Assembly (NCBI GenBank): GCA_038501195.1
Contig: JBBPUQ010000006.1
Span: 1,674,001-1,738,000, forward strand
Reading direction: 5' to 3'
Length of the DNA: 64,000 nucleotides
Source of the DNA: Nemania diffusa
Lineage: Eukaryota; Ascomycota; Sordariomycetes; Xylariales; Xylariaceae
This document shows, piece after piece, positions 1 through 14,475 of this stretch (positions within the stretch are counted from its first letter, which is position 1; each line of letters begins with the position of its first letter). Both the position numbers and the translations under genes were made by a program. Under the pieces are notes generated by a model. It was not told the DNA's origin. It did not search any database and saw only the letters and a program-made list of their open reading frames with translations.

Positions 1-3000
1 TTTAATAATTTATTAATAATATTTTAACTAAATATTTTAATATATTTTATATAATATATATTAATAATATATTAATATATTTAAATAATAAAATTAAATA
101 TAAACTTTATATAAAAAAAGTTTTAAATAAATTATAAACTATAAAATTATAAATAAATTTAAAAAAATATAAGTTTTATATAATTAAAACTAAATTTTTA
201 AAATTTATTATTAATATTAATAAAATTAAAATAAATTTAATAAAAATTAAAATAATTTATAAATAAAAATTATTTAAAAAATATAATATAGTTTAAATTT
301 AAAAAATATAATTTTTTTTAAAGTTTTATAATTTTTATAAATAGTTTATTAAAAAGTTTAATTATATTATAAAATTATTAATTTAATTAATAATTAATAC
401 AGTTTATTTTAATTAATTTAAAATATATTAAAAAATGTTTAATTAATTAAAACAAGTTTTATTATTAATATTAATATTTTATTATTTTTTATTTAATATA
501 AAAATATATATAAAAATAAATATATTAAATAATATAACTATAAATTATTTTTTATAAAAAAATAGCTTAAAAAATAACTAATATTTTATAATATTTTATT
601 TTAAAATATTTTATAAAGCTAAATTTAATTATAATATTTATAACAAAAAAATATTAATAATAATAAAAAAATTTATTTATTAAAAAATAAAACTAATAAA
701 TTTATAATAAGTTAAATTTTTTATAATAATTATTAATTATATAATATTAAAATATTTTATTATTAAATATATATTAAATTTTTAATAAATTAAATAAATT
801 AAATTAATATTATATTATAACTTTATAATTATTTATTAATTAAAAATTTAAAATATTATTTTAAATATTATATTAAAGTTAAAAAATAAATTAAAAAATT
901 AAAAATAAAAAAAAAACAAACAATATATAATAATATTTTTTTAGTTAATTATAACTTTAAAATAGCTAACTTTAAAAAACTTTATTTTAAAATATTTTAT
1001 TTTATAAATAATTAAAATTTATAAATTAATAATTAATAAGTTATTATTTATATTAAATATATTTTTAATTAATATTTTATTATAAATTAATTATAAAAAT
1101 TTTTTGTTAAAAAAATATAAAAAATTAATATTTAATATATTATAAATAAATTATTAAATATTTAAAAATTTAATAATATATAAAAAATATTTAATTATAA
1201 TTAATATAAATAATTTATAAATAAAAATAATTTAAAAAGTTTATAATTAAATTTTAATAGTTTATTTTAAAAAAAATAAAATTAAAAAATTAATAATAAA
1301 TAAATATTAATAATTAAAAATATTTAAAAATATTAATATATATATAATTAATTGTTTTTATAAAGTTATTAAAACATTTTAAAACAAAATATTAAATAAA
1401 TTTTATTTATTTAAAATTTTAAATTATTTTTAATAATATATTATTATTAATTTTAAAAATTTTTTTAAAAACAAATTAAATAACAATATAATTTTTATTA
1501 TAATAAATTATTTATTTAAACTGTATTAAATTATATTTTATAATTTATTAATTATAATAAAAAATATAACTTAAATATATTATAAAAATTTTTATTAATT
1601 ATTTAAATAGTTTAAATTTATTATAAATAATTAAAACTTTTAATTTATTAAAAATTTTATAAATAAATTATTATAAATTTATAAAATAAAACTAAATTTT
1701 TTATTTATAAAATATTATAAAATAATAAAATAAATAAAAAATATATATTAATAAATTAAGTAATAGTTATATTTTTATATTAATTATTTTTAAAATAACT
1801 AATTAAAAATATTATTAATTTTAAATAATATTTAAATTATATTATTATATAATTTATTAAAAAGTTTTTTTTTTTAAAAAATTATTATAAAAAAACTTAT
1901 ATATATAACTTTTAATTAAAAAAATAAAATAAAAATAACTATTAAACTTTTTATTTAATAAAAGTTTATTTAATATAAAATATAAATATTTAAAAAATAA
2001 ATTTATAAATATTTATTTATAATTAAAAATTAAATATAAAAAATATAAAATAAAATAATTAAATAAATTATTAAATATAAATAAAAGTTAAATTTTAATA
2101 TAAATAACTTTATTTATATTTTAAAAAAAAAATAAATAAATTAATTATTTAAATAATAAATTTAATTATTTTTTTATATAAATATTATATAAAATTTTAA
2201 AATATAAAAATTATATTTATTTATTAAAGTTATTAAATTAATTAAAAAAAATATATTAATTTTATATAAATTAATTATAAAAATATATAAATAATTTATT
2301 ATTTAAATAAAAATATAAACATTTAAATAAAAAATTTATAAATTTAAATATTAATAATAAAAAATAAAAAGTTAAAAAAATTTTATTTTTATAAATTTAA
2401 TATAAAAAATTATTTTATAAAATAAATTAAAAAAGTTAAAATTTAAATAATATATAATATTTTATTATTAATTTTTATAACTTTTTTATTTTATTATAAT
2501 AATATTATAATAATTATTTTAATAAAATAAAATTATTTAAATAATTAAAATATTAATTAAAAACTTTTAAAAAAAATAAACTAAATTAAATTATAAAAAT
2601 AATAACTATATTAAATTTAATTAAATATAACTTTATAAAATTAAATTTTAAAAAGTTTAAATTATTTATTAACTTTATAATTATTATAAATTTAAAATAA
2701 ATTTTAAATAAATAAAAAAATAATTATAATTAAATTATATTTATTATATAAAAAAACAATATATAAAAAATATATTAAAATATTTATTATATTTTATAAT
2801 AAATATTTATTTTATTATATTAAAAATAAACAATAAAAATATAATAAATAATATTAAAATAATAAAAAAAATATTTATTATAAAAAAAAAAGTTTATATA
2901 TAATTAAACTTGTTATTATAAATTTAATTTTTTTTTTTTTTTTTTTTAATTTAATATTTTTTTTTAAATATATAATATTTTTATATATATTATATTAGTT

Positions 3001-4229
3001 ATTTTTTTTTAACTTTTACAATTTATTAAGTTTAATTTATTATTTATATAATTTTTTTATAATATTTTTTTTAAATAAAAATTTAATTTATTTAAAGTTA
3101 TTTTTTTAATATTTTATTTTTTTTAGTTTTTTTTATAATATTTTTTAAAATTTTTACTTTATTATAAAAACTAATAAATATAATTATAATATTTTATAAA
3201 TATGTTTTTTTTTAATATTATTTAATAAATAATTTTTTAAAACATGTTTTTTTTTATTAGCAATTAAAATATTTGCTTTTTTTTATTAGTTTTAACAATT
3301 TAAAATTATTTAAAATATTGCAGTTTTAAATTATTAAAATTTTAATATTATTATTATTAGTTTTAATATTATTGTTTTTATTATTAATAATATTTTTTAA
3401 AAAGTTATTAATATTATTATAAATAATATATTAATTAAATTTATTTATATTATTAAAAAAAGTTAATTAATTAATTTTATATTTAATATTATATTTTTTA
3501 TTATTTATATATATTTAATAAATTAACTAAGTATAAAGTTTAATATATTAATTAAAAAAAATATTATTATTTAAATAAATAAAAAAAATATTTAATAGTT
3601 TATTAAATAATTTATTTTTAAAGTATTTTTTTTATTTTTTTTTTTTTTAATTTAATTTTTTTAACTAATTAAATAAAATTAGTTTTAAAGTTAAAAAAAA
3701 TAGCAAAATATAGTTATTAAAATTAAAAAATCTTTATTTTAATTTAAACTTTTTATTAATATTTATATTTTTATAGCTTTTTTTTAAATAGTTAAAAATA
3801 TTTTAATAATAATTAATTAATTAAAATAACTTTTAATTAAATATAAAAATAAATATTTAATAATTTTATTATTAATATAAATTTTAATATTAATTATTTT
3901 TATAATATTATTAATAAATTAATTTTTATTAACAATTAATTAACTTTTTATAATATATAGTTATATTTTAAATTTAATATTGTTTTTATTTTTATTATTA
4001 TAAAAAATAAATATAAATATTTTAATTAATTTATAAAATTTTTTATTTATTTAAATAAATTTTAAAATATTATTTTTTTAAAAAAATAAATTAATAATAT
4101 ATTAATTAGTTTTATTTAATAATTTTTAAATATAATTATATTTAATAATAGTTATTTTTAACTTTTAAAATAAATAATTAATAGTTTATTTAAAATAAAA
4201 ATTAAAAATAAGTTTTTTTTTATTAATAG
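1..4229. other. most AT-extreme part of the block, no readable content
   Basis: The stretch to about 2,900 is the poorest in G and C of the whole window. After a T run at about 2,928-2,947 the plus strand changes from A-rich to T-rich, which suggests a junction between two ancient elements of different strand composition. I could not find reverse transcriptase, transposase, LTR or inverted-repeat remnants here by eye. Confidence 0.6.
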
Positions 4230-5168
4230 TTATAATTAGTTAATACTAGTTTAATTATTTAAATAAATTAAATAGTTTTATTGCTTAGTTAAATAAATAA
4301 CTTTATTTACTGCTATTTTAAACCATTTTATATATATATATATAAGCAATTTTTTTATAAAAAAATTTTTAACTTTTTTTTTTTTTTTTTTATTTATAAA
4401 TTTTTTATATAATATAGTTTTATTTGTTTAAAGTTTTGTTTTTTTTATAAGCTTTATATAATAATTTATAAATTATTTATATTTTTAAAATATAAAAACT
4501 ATTTTTAAATATTTTTTATAAAAAAATTAAACTATAATTAATTGTTATAATAATATTAATATTTAAAAAAATATATTATTTTTAAACAACAAGTTAAAAA
4601 ACAAATTAATTTAACTTTTAATAAATTGTAACTATTTATAATTATAAATAATAAATAGTTTTTTTTAATTTTTTATATAAAAATTAATATTTAAATATAT
4701 TTTAAAAAATTTAACTAAAACATTTTAATTATTATAAAAGTTAAAAATAATAATAAATTAGTTATTTTAGTTTTTTTAATAAAAAGTTTTTAAAATTAAA
4801 TATAAAATCTTTTTTTTATATATAAATATTATATTTTAAACTAAAAAAACTTTTTTTAAAAAACTAATTATTTATTAAAAAAATATATTATTAAATTATA
4901 TAAATTTAATAAAATTATTTTTTTTTTTATTTTTATTATTTTGTTAAAAAAAAAAAACTTGGTTTAAATTTAATAAATTAATTAATAAAAATACTTTTAT
5001 TAATTTAATTAAATATTTTAATGTTTTATTTTAAAAAATAAAAATTAAGTTTTTAATAATAATAATATATTAATAATAAATTAAAAATTTATATAATTTA
5101 ATTATATTATTTATTTAATATATAAAAACTTTTATTAATTAAATTAAAAAGTTTAGTAAAATTATAAT
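4230..5168 (+). mobile_element. truncated copy of the 1.17-kb inverted-repeat element
   Basis: These 939 bases match the reverse complement of 17,305-18,241 (937 bases) along their whole length, with transitions as the main differences. The copy carries the left terminal inverted repeat (about 4,230-4,460) and the whole interior. It stops where the LTR of the gypsy element begins at 5,169. The 234 bases missing relative to the full copy are exactly the right inverted repeat; I did not find them on the far side of the retroelement at 11,703. No coding content can be read. Confidence 0.75.
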
Positions 5169-5387
5169 TGTTATAATTAATATATTTAAATAAAACAAAG
5201 TTTGTAAATAAAGTATTATTTATATATTAATTATAAAATAAAAAAAAAAAAAAAACTATTTTAAGTTTAGTTTATATAAATATATATTTGTAAATATATA
5301 ATAAGTTATATATATAAACTAAAAGCTTTATTTTAATTATAAATATTACTTTAAATATTATTTAATTTAGCTATTTAGTTATAATTA
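5169..5387 (-). repeat. LTR copy A (3' LTR of the minus-strand gypsy element)
   Basis: Aligns end to end with 11,479-11,698. Shared landmarks in order are TGTTATAATTA at the left end, AAGTATTATTTATATATTAA, a poly-A tract, a block ending in ATAAGTTA and a terminal TAGTTATAATTA. Nearly all differences from the other LTR are C/T or G/A transitions. This copy is the more heavily mutated one. Confidence 0.85.
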
Positions 5388-8147
5388 CTTTTTTTGTTAA
5401 AAAAATCTTGTTTTAAAATTAATACTTTAAAAATTTAAACTTGCTATTTATATTTTAATAAAAAAAAAAATCACTTCAAATATTTATTTTAATATTATTA
5501 TATTATAAATTTTTATTTTATAAAAATATATAAAACTTTTTTATAAATAGTTGTTATAAAATTATAGTAATTTTATTTATAATTATATTTATGTTTATAT
5601 TTTTTTTTTGTAATTTTTTAATTATTTTTATAAAAATTTTTTTTAATATATTATTATTTTTATATATTTTTAAAAATTTACTTTTTTTTATTACTTATAG
5701 CTATTTTTTTAACTGTTTTAAAAGTTTTACTGTTTTAAAATTTATTTTATAAAATATTAACAACATTTTAACTAAATTTTTAAAATTATTTATAAAATAT
5801 TACTAATTGTTAAAATTTTATTTTTTTTAATTAATTTAATATTGTAAAATTTTTTTATAATAAAATTACAAAGTATATATTTGTTTTATTTTTTATTTTT
5901 GTTTATTTTTTATAAAAAAAATTATTTTGTTTTTAAGTTTGTTTATTTATTGTTTTAATAATAAATTGTTTAAAAACTTTTATAATTAATTAATATAATA
6001 TAAATTTATTAATTTTTAACTATTTAAAACTTTTAATTAAAAAATAATAAAACTTGTTTATTTAAAAATTTTAAAATATTATTAAATAAAAAAATAGTTT
6101 AATTTATTAAAAAGTTTATTAATAATTTAAAACTAACATTTTTTTATAATAAATATATAATTATTTATTTTAAAGTTAAATTTTTACTTATATTGATTTT
6201 TTTAATATATTATTTTTTTTTAAGTTTGTTTAAATATTGTTTATATTATTTTTATATATTATTTAATAATATTAGCTTTTTATTAAGCTTTTTTTTAATT
6301 TAATTATTTAGTTAAAAATAAATTTGCAAATTTTTACGTTTTATTTTTTTAATTATAATAACTAAATATTAAAAATTTAAATAATATTTTATATAGCTGC
6401 AATTTTATTAAATTATATAATAATAATGTAGTAGTAAAATTTATTATTAATAATATATTTATTTAATTATTTTAATAATAGTTGTAAAAAAAACATAGTT
6501 ATTAATTTAAATATTTAATAATAATTTTAGTTTATTTTGTAAATTTATAATGTTTTATTAATAATAAAATCTATTTAATATTTAATATTTTTGTTAATTT
6601 GTTAATAAAAAAAAAAAAAAATTAAAATTTTTAGTTTAAATTAATTTGTTTAAATAATTTAAAAATTTTAAACAAATTTTTATAATATAGTTATATTATT
6701 TTTTATATAGTTATTAATTTATTATAAAATATTAATTATAATAACTTATTAAATTAGTTTATTATTATAAATACAAATTTGTTTTTTTTTTTATTTATTA
6801 TTATTTTTTTAAAATTAATAACTATATATTAAAACAATTATAAAAGTATAAAAATAAGTTATAATAACTTTAAAGTTTTATTTTTTAATATTTTTACTAG
6901 TTAATATTTAAAACAATTAATAATATATTTGTTATAATTTACTATTAGTTTAAATTATTAATATTGTAATAATATTAGCTTTTTTATTTTATTATATTTA
7001 AAATAAACTATTGTTATTTTGTTATAAATTTTTTTTAAAAGTTTTATAAAAAAATAATTTATTTATAAAACTATAAATTGTTTTTTATAAGTTATTAAAC
7101 TTTTATTTAAAACTTAATTTTTAAATTAATTTAATTATACTTTAGTTTAATATATTTTTAAGTTAAAAAATTTTTAATTATATTTTAAAACTTTATTAAT
7201 TAATAATATTATAAATAATAATATATTAATTTTTATGTTTTATTTTAAATAAAATAATTTAGTTATTAAGTTTATATTTATAAATTTTTTTTTTTATTTA
7301 TTAGTTTAAATAAAATTATATATTGCTAATATTTTATTTTACTTTTTTAAATTTATAAATTTTTTTATTTTTTTAATAATAAATTAGCTATTATATTTTT
7401 TAATTTTAATTAATATATAATAACAAAATAGTATTAAATTATTAAATTTATTTAATTAGTTTATTAAAAATTTAATTGTTATTTAATACTAAAAAACTTA
7501 AAAGTTTAATAATTAGTTATAATTAAAAATAGCTGTTTTTTTTATATATTTATTAACTTAAATTATTAATATTTAAACTTTTTAATTATTATTAATATTT
7601 TTTTGTTTAAAATATTATAATTTAGTTTTTTTTTATATAAAATTTTTAAATAATATATAACAAAGTATTAAAAACTATTTTTTTTTTTTTATAATAAAAC
7701 TTTTATTATTACTTTGTTAAAAATATTAATTTTTATTTAAATTTTTTTATTATAATTATAATAAGTTAATATTAATATTAAAATTAATTGTTTTTTAAGT
7801 TTTAAAAAAACTATTTTATAATTTTTATTTTATTAAAATATTATATTTTTTTTAATTAATTTAAATAAAAGCTTTGTTTTATAATTATATTTTAAAATAA
7901 ATTAATAATAAAAATTATAAAATTTTAAAAACAATTAAACTATTTTTATATTTATTAATTGTTTTTAGTTTTATATTACTGCAATTTTTTTAAAATTTAT
8001 TTTTATTTTGTTTTTTTTTATAATAAATTTTAAATATTTAATTTTAATAATATAAAACTTATATTTTTTTAAATTAGTTTGTAAGCTTATATTTTATAGC
8101 TTTTTTAATATTTTTTTTATATATTGTTTATATTTTTTTAAATTATT

Positions 8148-8258
8148 TAAATAAATAAATATATTGTTAATATAAATATTATAAAAATTATTTAAATATT
8201 TTTTTAAAATATTGTTTATATACTATTAAAAAATAACTAATTTATTAATTAATTTAAA
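8148..8258 (-). pseudogene. mutated Ty3/gypsy reverse transcriptase core
   Basis: Read on the minus strand from 8,258, the codons ttt-aaa-tta-att-aat and then tta-gtt-att-ttt-taa are what F-G-L-T-N-x-P-A-T-F-Q becomes after C-to-T and G-to-A changes (GGG to AAA, ACT to ATT, CCA to TTA, GCT to GTT, CAA to TAA). Exactly 28 codons after the F, tat-att-aac-aat-ata corresponds to Y-I-D-D-I, the catalytic motif, followed by codons fitting L-I-Y-S. The 28-residue spacing is that of Ty3/gypsy reverse transcriptases. The family rules come from general knowledge; the codons are read directly. Confidence 0.88.
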
Positions 8259-11200
8259 AAGTAATATTTTATATTTAAAAAAACTATATTTTATTTTAAA
8301 AATAATTAAGTTTTTATAATTTAAATATATATAAATTTAATAAAATGTTTATTATATATTAATTTTTATAAAAATATTAGCTTTAACAATTCAAGCTAAA
8401 ATTTTATTTATTAAAAATAAAAAATAACAGTTTTTTTTTATAATAATATTAATTTTTTAATAATTAATATAAAATTTTAACTTTTTATTTAATTTTAAAA
8501 CAAATAATACTAATATAACAAATAAAACATTTTTTAAAACAATAAATTTTTTATATAAATTTTTTACTATATACTTTTTTATAATTTTTAATTTTTTAAT
8601 TAATAATTTATATAAAAAATAATTAGTTAAATTATTAATAGTTTTATTAAAAATAAAATTGATTTAATAATTTATAAATTAATTTAGTAATAACTAATTT
8701 AAATTTATTTTATTAAATATATAAAATAAAAAGTAATATTTTTTTAAAATTTATTTTTATGTTTTTTTTTTTAATTTTTTGTTTTTTTTATTAAAAAACA
8801 TTTTATTATATTTTTTGTTTTAAATTACTATATTAATTTTATTAATACTAATAATATATAGCTTAGTTTATTTATAACAAATAAATTTTATAAAAAAAAC
8901 AGCTTTAATAGTAATAATATTTATTAATAACTTATATTTGTACTATTTTACTATATTTTTTTATAGTTTATATAATTTTTATTTATTATATTTTTAATTT
9001 ATTTTTTTAAATAAATTTAATAGTAACAAAAAAACTTTTTTTATTTTAGCTATTTATAGCTAGCAATTTATTTTTTATATATTTTTATATAAAAGATTTT
9101 TATAAAGTTTAAAAAACTTTTTTTATTATATTTTCTACAGTATAGTTTTTTTAAATGTTTTTATAGCTATGTTTATTTTTTTATTTATTATAAGTTTTTT
9201 GTTTAAAAGCAAAAAAATATAACAATATTATTTATAATTTATTAAAATATTATATTGTTTATAAAATACTTTTTTAATTAAAAAGTTATATTTTATATTA
9301 ATTATTATAAAAAATATATTTTTAAAAACATGTTTTTATAAATAAAAGTTTATTATTAATGTTTAATTAACTTTTTAATATAAATTAATATTATATTTAA
9401 CTATAGTTTATTTAACAAAATTATTATAAACTATAGTATTTATTTTTATTATAATTTTTTTAATAAATATTATATTTACAAAAATATATTTATTTATTTT
9501 TATATTAATTAAAGCTTTAATAATAAAAGTTTATTTATTTATTTTTATTGTAATAATTATTAAAAATAAATTTTTATTTAAAAATAATATTAAAAAATTT
9601 TTTATATTATTTATAATTAATTTATTTAATAATATTTTTAAAAAAAAGTTTAATAATTTTAAAATTAAACTTTTTTTTGTTTTTAATTTTTAATTTATTT
9701 AATATTTTTATATTTTAAATATATAATTAATAGTTTAGCTTTTTAGCTTTTAATAATAATTATTATAAATTTATTTATTTAAAAATACTTTTAAGTTTAA
9801 TATTTTTTTTTTTAATAAATAAAATAATTTTTTTTTTTTATAAATTAGTTAATTTTTTTTTTTATAAGTTTTAAATATGCTTTTTTTAAAAATGTACTAA
9901 TTGTTTTAATATTTTTACTACTTGAAATAGTTTTAAATTGTTTTTTTTGTTTTTTTTTGTATTATTTATTTAATATATTACTTTTATTTAAAATATAAAC
10001 TAAACATTTATATTAAAATATAAACTTTTTATATATTATCTTTTTATTTAAATATTAAAATATTATTTAATTTTTAATTTATTTTATAAAACAAATATTA
10101 AAATTTTTTTTTTATTAAAACTTAAAAAAAAATTGTTTGTTAATTAAATATATAAATTAATTTTTAAAAGTTTAAAAATTTTTTAATTTTTTTAGTTTAT
10201 AGCTTTTTTATTTTATTCAAGCTTTTTTTTTTTTGTTTAAATCGCTATATTATTTAATTAAATGTTTTAATAATTTTACAAATATAATAATTTGTTTTAA
10301 ATAAAGATTTTTTAAATAAAGTTATAAATTATTAATAGTAGTACTGTTTAAATAAAATTTAATATTTTTTATTTTTGTAATATTATTTATAAACTAATTT
10401 ATATTAATTAATAAATAATTAAATTAATATTAAAACTATATTTTAAAATTTATTTTGTTTTTTTTAAAGTTATTATAAAAAGTAATAATTTTTACTTTAG
10501 TAAATTTTTTATATTTTAAATTGTTAAAATTTTTTGTATTAATAATAGTACAAAATGTAATAATTTAATTAATAATGTTTATTATAATAATTTAATTTGT
10601 AATTATTAATATAGTTTAATTTTAAATAACTAAGTTATTAATTAATTAATTAGCTTTGTTTAATTTGGCTTTTTTTTTTTTTAAAGCTTATTTAATTTAG
10701 TTTAGTTTTATTACAATTAATTTAGCTTTTAATATAACTTTTTATTAAATTTACTTAATATATTTAATTATAAAAGCAATAGTTTAATTTAACTTTTATT
10801 TTTATATATATATATTAATATTTATTAAATTATATACTTTATAATTTAAACTTTAAGTAGCAATTTTTTTAAATATAATAGTTTAATTAATTTTTATAGT
10901 TTTATAAAAAACAAAAATATTTATAATATTATAAAAATTAAAATAAATTACTTTGTTTATATTAATAGTTGTTATAAAAAAAAATTTTAAACTTTGAGTT
11001 TTTGTTTAATATTTTTTAATAAGCTTATATATACAAGCAATAATATTTTTATAAGCTTTGTTTATTATAAAGTTTTAGCATTTTTTAAAAAATTTTAAAA
11101 ATTTAATATTTTATTAAAACTTTTTATAAACTATAGCTTTTTTTTTTTAATTAATAAAGTTGTTATTTTTATTATATTTTTTTATATAAAAAAATATTAA

Positions 11201-11478
11201 GTTAGTTATTAAAATTATATAAAAAAATTAATAACAAAAATTAGTTTTAAAAGTTTTATTAAATTAAATATAATGTTTTATAAAATTAAACAAATTAAAT
11301 TTAACAATTAAAAAATTACTTAAAAAAATAGTTGATTTTTTATTGTTTAAAATGTTTATATAGCGTAATAAGCTAGCAAAAATAATTAGTATATTTATTA
11401 TATAAATAACTTAATTAATTAAATTAATTTAATTAAATATAAAGTTTTATAGCTATAATATATTAAAAATTCTATAAT

Positions 11479-11698
11479 TGTTATAATTAGTATATTTAAA
11501 CAAAGTAAAACTTGTAAATAAAGTATTATTTATATATTAATTATAAAAAAAAAAAAAAAAAAAAAACTATTCTAAGCTTAGTTTATATAAATGTATATTT
11601 GTAAATGTATAATAAGTTACATGTACAAGCTAAAAGCTCCACTTTAGCCGCAAGTGCTACTTTAAGTGCTATTTAGTTTAACTACTTAGCTATAACTA
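11479..11698 (-). repeat. LTR copy B (5' LTR of the minus-strand gypsy element), less mutated
   Basis: Direct repeat of 5,169-5,387. Between 11,625 and 11,698 it keeps many C and G residues (for example CTCCACTTTAGCCGCAAG) that are T or A in copy A. At least one site shows the reverse (A here, G in copy A), so both copies were mutated, to different degrees. The flanking ATAAT supports the outer boundary to within one base. Confidence 0.85.
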
Positions 11699-12666
11699 TA
11701 ATTAATAAAAAAAAATAATTAAACTGTTTATTAAAAAATAATAAAAAAAAATCTACGTTTAATTTTTATTTTAAATAAATTATTAATTATTTATTTTAAA
11801 AATTAAAAGCAGCTATTATTAAATATAACTATATTTTAAAACTATTAAATAAAATCAATTAATATATTATCGATTTATTTTTTTATAAAAATAATATTTT
11901 AAAATTTATTTAAACAAATAAAAGATTTTATAAATTAACGAAAATATTTATATTTATTTTTTATAATAATAAAAATAAAAACAATATTTAATTTAAAATA
12001 TAGCTATATAATATAAAAAATTAACTAATTATTAATAAAAATTAGTTTATTAACAATGTTATAAAAATAACTAATATTAAAGCTTATATTAATAATAAAA
12101 TTGCTAAATATTTATTTTTATATTTAATTAAAAGCTATTTTAATTAATTAATTATTATTAAAGCATTTTTTAATTATTTAAAAAAAAGCTATAAAAATAT
12201 AAATATTAGCAAAAAATTTAAATTAAAATAAAAGTTTTTTAATTTTAATAATTATATTTTAGCTATTTTTTTTAATTTTAAAACTGATTTTATTTAATTA
12301 ATTAAAAAAACTAAATTAAAAAAAAAAAAATAAAAAAAATACTTTAAAAATAAATTATTTAATAAACTATTAAATATTTTTTTTAACTAATATATTAAAT
12401 TTTATATTTAATTAATTTATTAAATATATATAAATAATAAAAAATATAATATTAAATATAAAATTAATTAATTAATTTTTTTTAATAATATAAATAAATT
12501 TTATTAATATATTATTTATAATAATATTAATAACTTTTTAAAAAATATTATTAATAATAAAAACAATAATATTAAAACTAGTAATAATAATATTAAAACT
12601 TTAATAATTTAAAGTTATAATATTTTAAATAATTTTAAATTATTAAAACTAATAAAAAAAAACAAA

Positions 12667-12708
12667 TGTTTTAACTGTTAATAAAAAAAATATATTTTAA
12701 AAAACTAC
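12667..12708 (+). pseudogene. mutated gag CCHC zinc knuckle
   Basis: Codons tgt-ttt-aac-tgt give C-F-N-C. Four codons later comes tat (His CAT after C to T) and, after four more codons, tac (Cys TGC after G to A). The spacing is exactly C-x2-C-x4-H-x4-C, the nucleic-acid-binding knuckle of retroelement Gag. The preceding codon is Lys, as in typical K-C-F-N-C knuckles. Two of four ligands are mutated and two TAA codons interrupt it. Confidence 0.8.
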
Positions 12709-14364
12709 TTATTAAATAATATTAAAAAAAAAGTATATTTATAAAACATTATAACTATATTTATTAGTTTTTATAATAAAATAAAAGTTTTAAAAAGTAT
12801 TATAAAAAAAACTAAAAAAAATAAAATATTAAAAAAATAACTTTAAATAAACTAAACTTTTATTTAAAAAAAATATTATAAAAAAATTATATAAATAATA
12901 AATTAAACTTAATAAATAAATATTTAAAAAAATAACTTTTATTATATATATATATTATAAATAGTAATAAATTTTTATTAACTATTAAAAATTTTTTTAA
13001 AAATATAAAAACAAATATATATATAAATATAAATATATTATTTATAAAAAAAATTATAAAAATATTAAACTTTTTTATAATTATTTAATTTTATTTTTAA
13101 TTAATTTTTAAATATAATAATAAAAAAAATTAAAATATTAAAACTGCTTTATTAATATTTTTATAAATATAAAAAAAAAAGTTTAAAAATATATTTTTAA
13201 TAATAATATTTTTTTAAATATATAAAATAATTATTAAAAAACTTTAGTTTTAAAAATATAATATATTTTTTAACTATTAAAAATATAAATTAATATTTTT
13301 ATTTAATTATTTTTTTAATTAATATTTTAATTAAAATTTAAATATAAATTAAATAAAAATATAGTTTATAAGTTTTAAATATTAAATAAATATTAATTAT
13401 TAAAATATAAAACTTTTTTTTAAAAAAAAACAACAATTATATTAGCAAAAAAATATTAAAAAAAATTAAATAATATTTTAAATTTTAATTATTAAATAAT
13501 TTAATTTTGTTAAAAAAAATATAGTTAAAATATAATATAACTTAAATAATAGTTTGATTTTTTTTACAACATTAAAAAAAAAAAAAACTTAGAAAAAAAA
13601 CAAAAAAATTATTTTATATTAAAAAACTAATAGTTTAAATTTTTATAAAATATAACAAAATAAATTAAAATAATATAAAATTAAACTTTTAATAAAAATA
13701 ATTAATATTATTATAGTTATATTTAATATAATAGTTTTATATAATAATTTTATATAAAAAATATAAATTATAACTATTTATAAAATTAATAAATTTATTA
13801 ATAATAAAAAAAAAGCTTTTTTTAATAAAAAAAAAAAAAAAGCTTTATAAAAAAGCTTTATAAATAATTTTTAAAAAATATTACAATTTATTATATATAT
13901 TTAATAAAATAAACTTTAATATTTTTTTATTTTATTAGTTTAAAATAAATTATAAAATAAAATTTATTAAAAATAAAACTTTTAATAATTTTTAATATAA
14001 TTTTTTATATAAAATATTATTAAATAAATTAAAAATTATTTATAAATATTTAATTAATAATTTATATAAAAAAATTATTAAGTTTAATAATATATTTTAT
14101 ATTTTTTTTATATTATTTATAAAAAAATTAAAAAAAAAGTTTAAATTTTATATAAATTATTAAAAATTTAACAAATTAATAAAAAAAAAACAAATATTTT
14201 TTATTTTTAATTAAAAAAATATTATTATAACTTTTTAAAATTAATATATTTATTAAATTAAATATAAAATAAATATTTAATTAAATATATATAAAGCTTA
14301 AATAAAAAAAAATTTAATAATTTTTTATATTTATTATAAACTTTTTAAATATAAAATATTTTTA

Positions 14365-14475
14365 TTTAATTTTATTAATAGCTTTATTATATTTTAAAAA
14401 TATATTAATAATATATTATTTAATTATTTAAATAATTTTTATAATATATATATAAACAATATATTTATTTATTTA
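14365..14475 (+). pseudogene. mutated Ty3/gypsy reverse transcriptase core
   Basis: From 14,365 the codons ttt-aat-ttt-att-aat-agc and then ttt-att-ata-ttt-taa match F-G-L-T-N-S-P-A-T-F-Q after RIP. Exactly 28 codons on, at 14,449, tat-ata-aac-aat-ata matches Y-I-D-D-I, followed by codons for L-I-Y-S. The frame is the same as that of the zinc knuckle at 12,667. Confidence 0.88.

Larger units (their letters stand above)
5169..11698 (-). mobile_element. RIP-dead Ty3/gypsy LTR retrotransposon, minus strand
   Basis: About 6.5 kb bounded by two direct repeats of about 220 bp (LTRs) starting with TG on the plus strand. ATAAT precedes the left LTR, and ATAAT or TAAT follows the right one, depending on where the last base is placed. 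The interior is T-rich on the plus strand, fitting an A-rich coding strand on the minus strand. The reverse transcriptase core of Ty3/gypsy elements is recognisable on the minus strand at 8,148-8,258. No frame is open and gag, protease and integrase could not be located. The element is dead. It abuts, and probably inserted into, the truncated inverted-repeat element on its left. Confidence 0.85.

Noticed and set aside
9900..9960. possible zinc knuckle of the minus-strand gypsy element at the expected distance from its RT
   Set aside because: A phrase there resembles C-F-K-x but the C-x2-C-x4-H-x4-C spacing does not fit.
11695..11760. continuation of the truncated inverted-repeat element after the right LTR
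   Set aside because: Only TAATA matches the expected arm; the rest differs beyond RIP changes.
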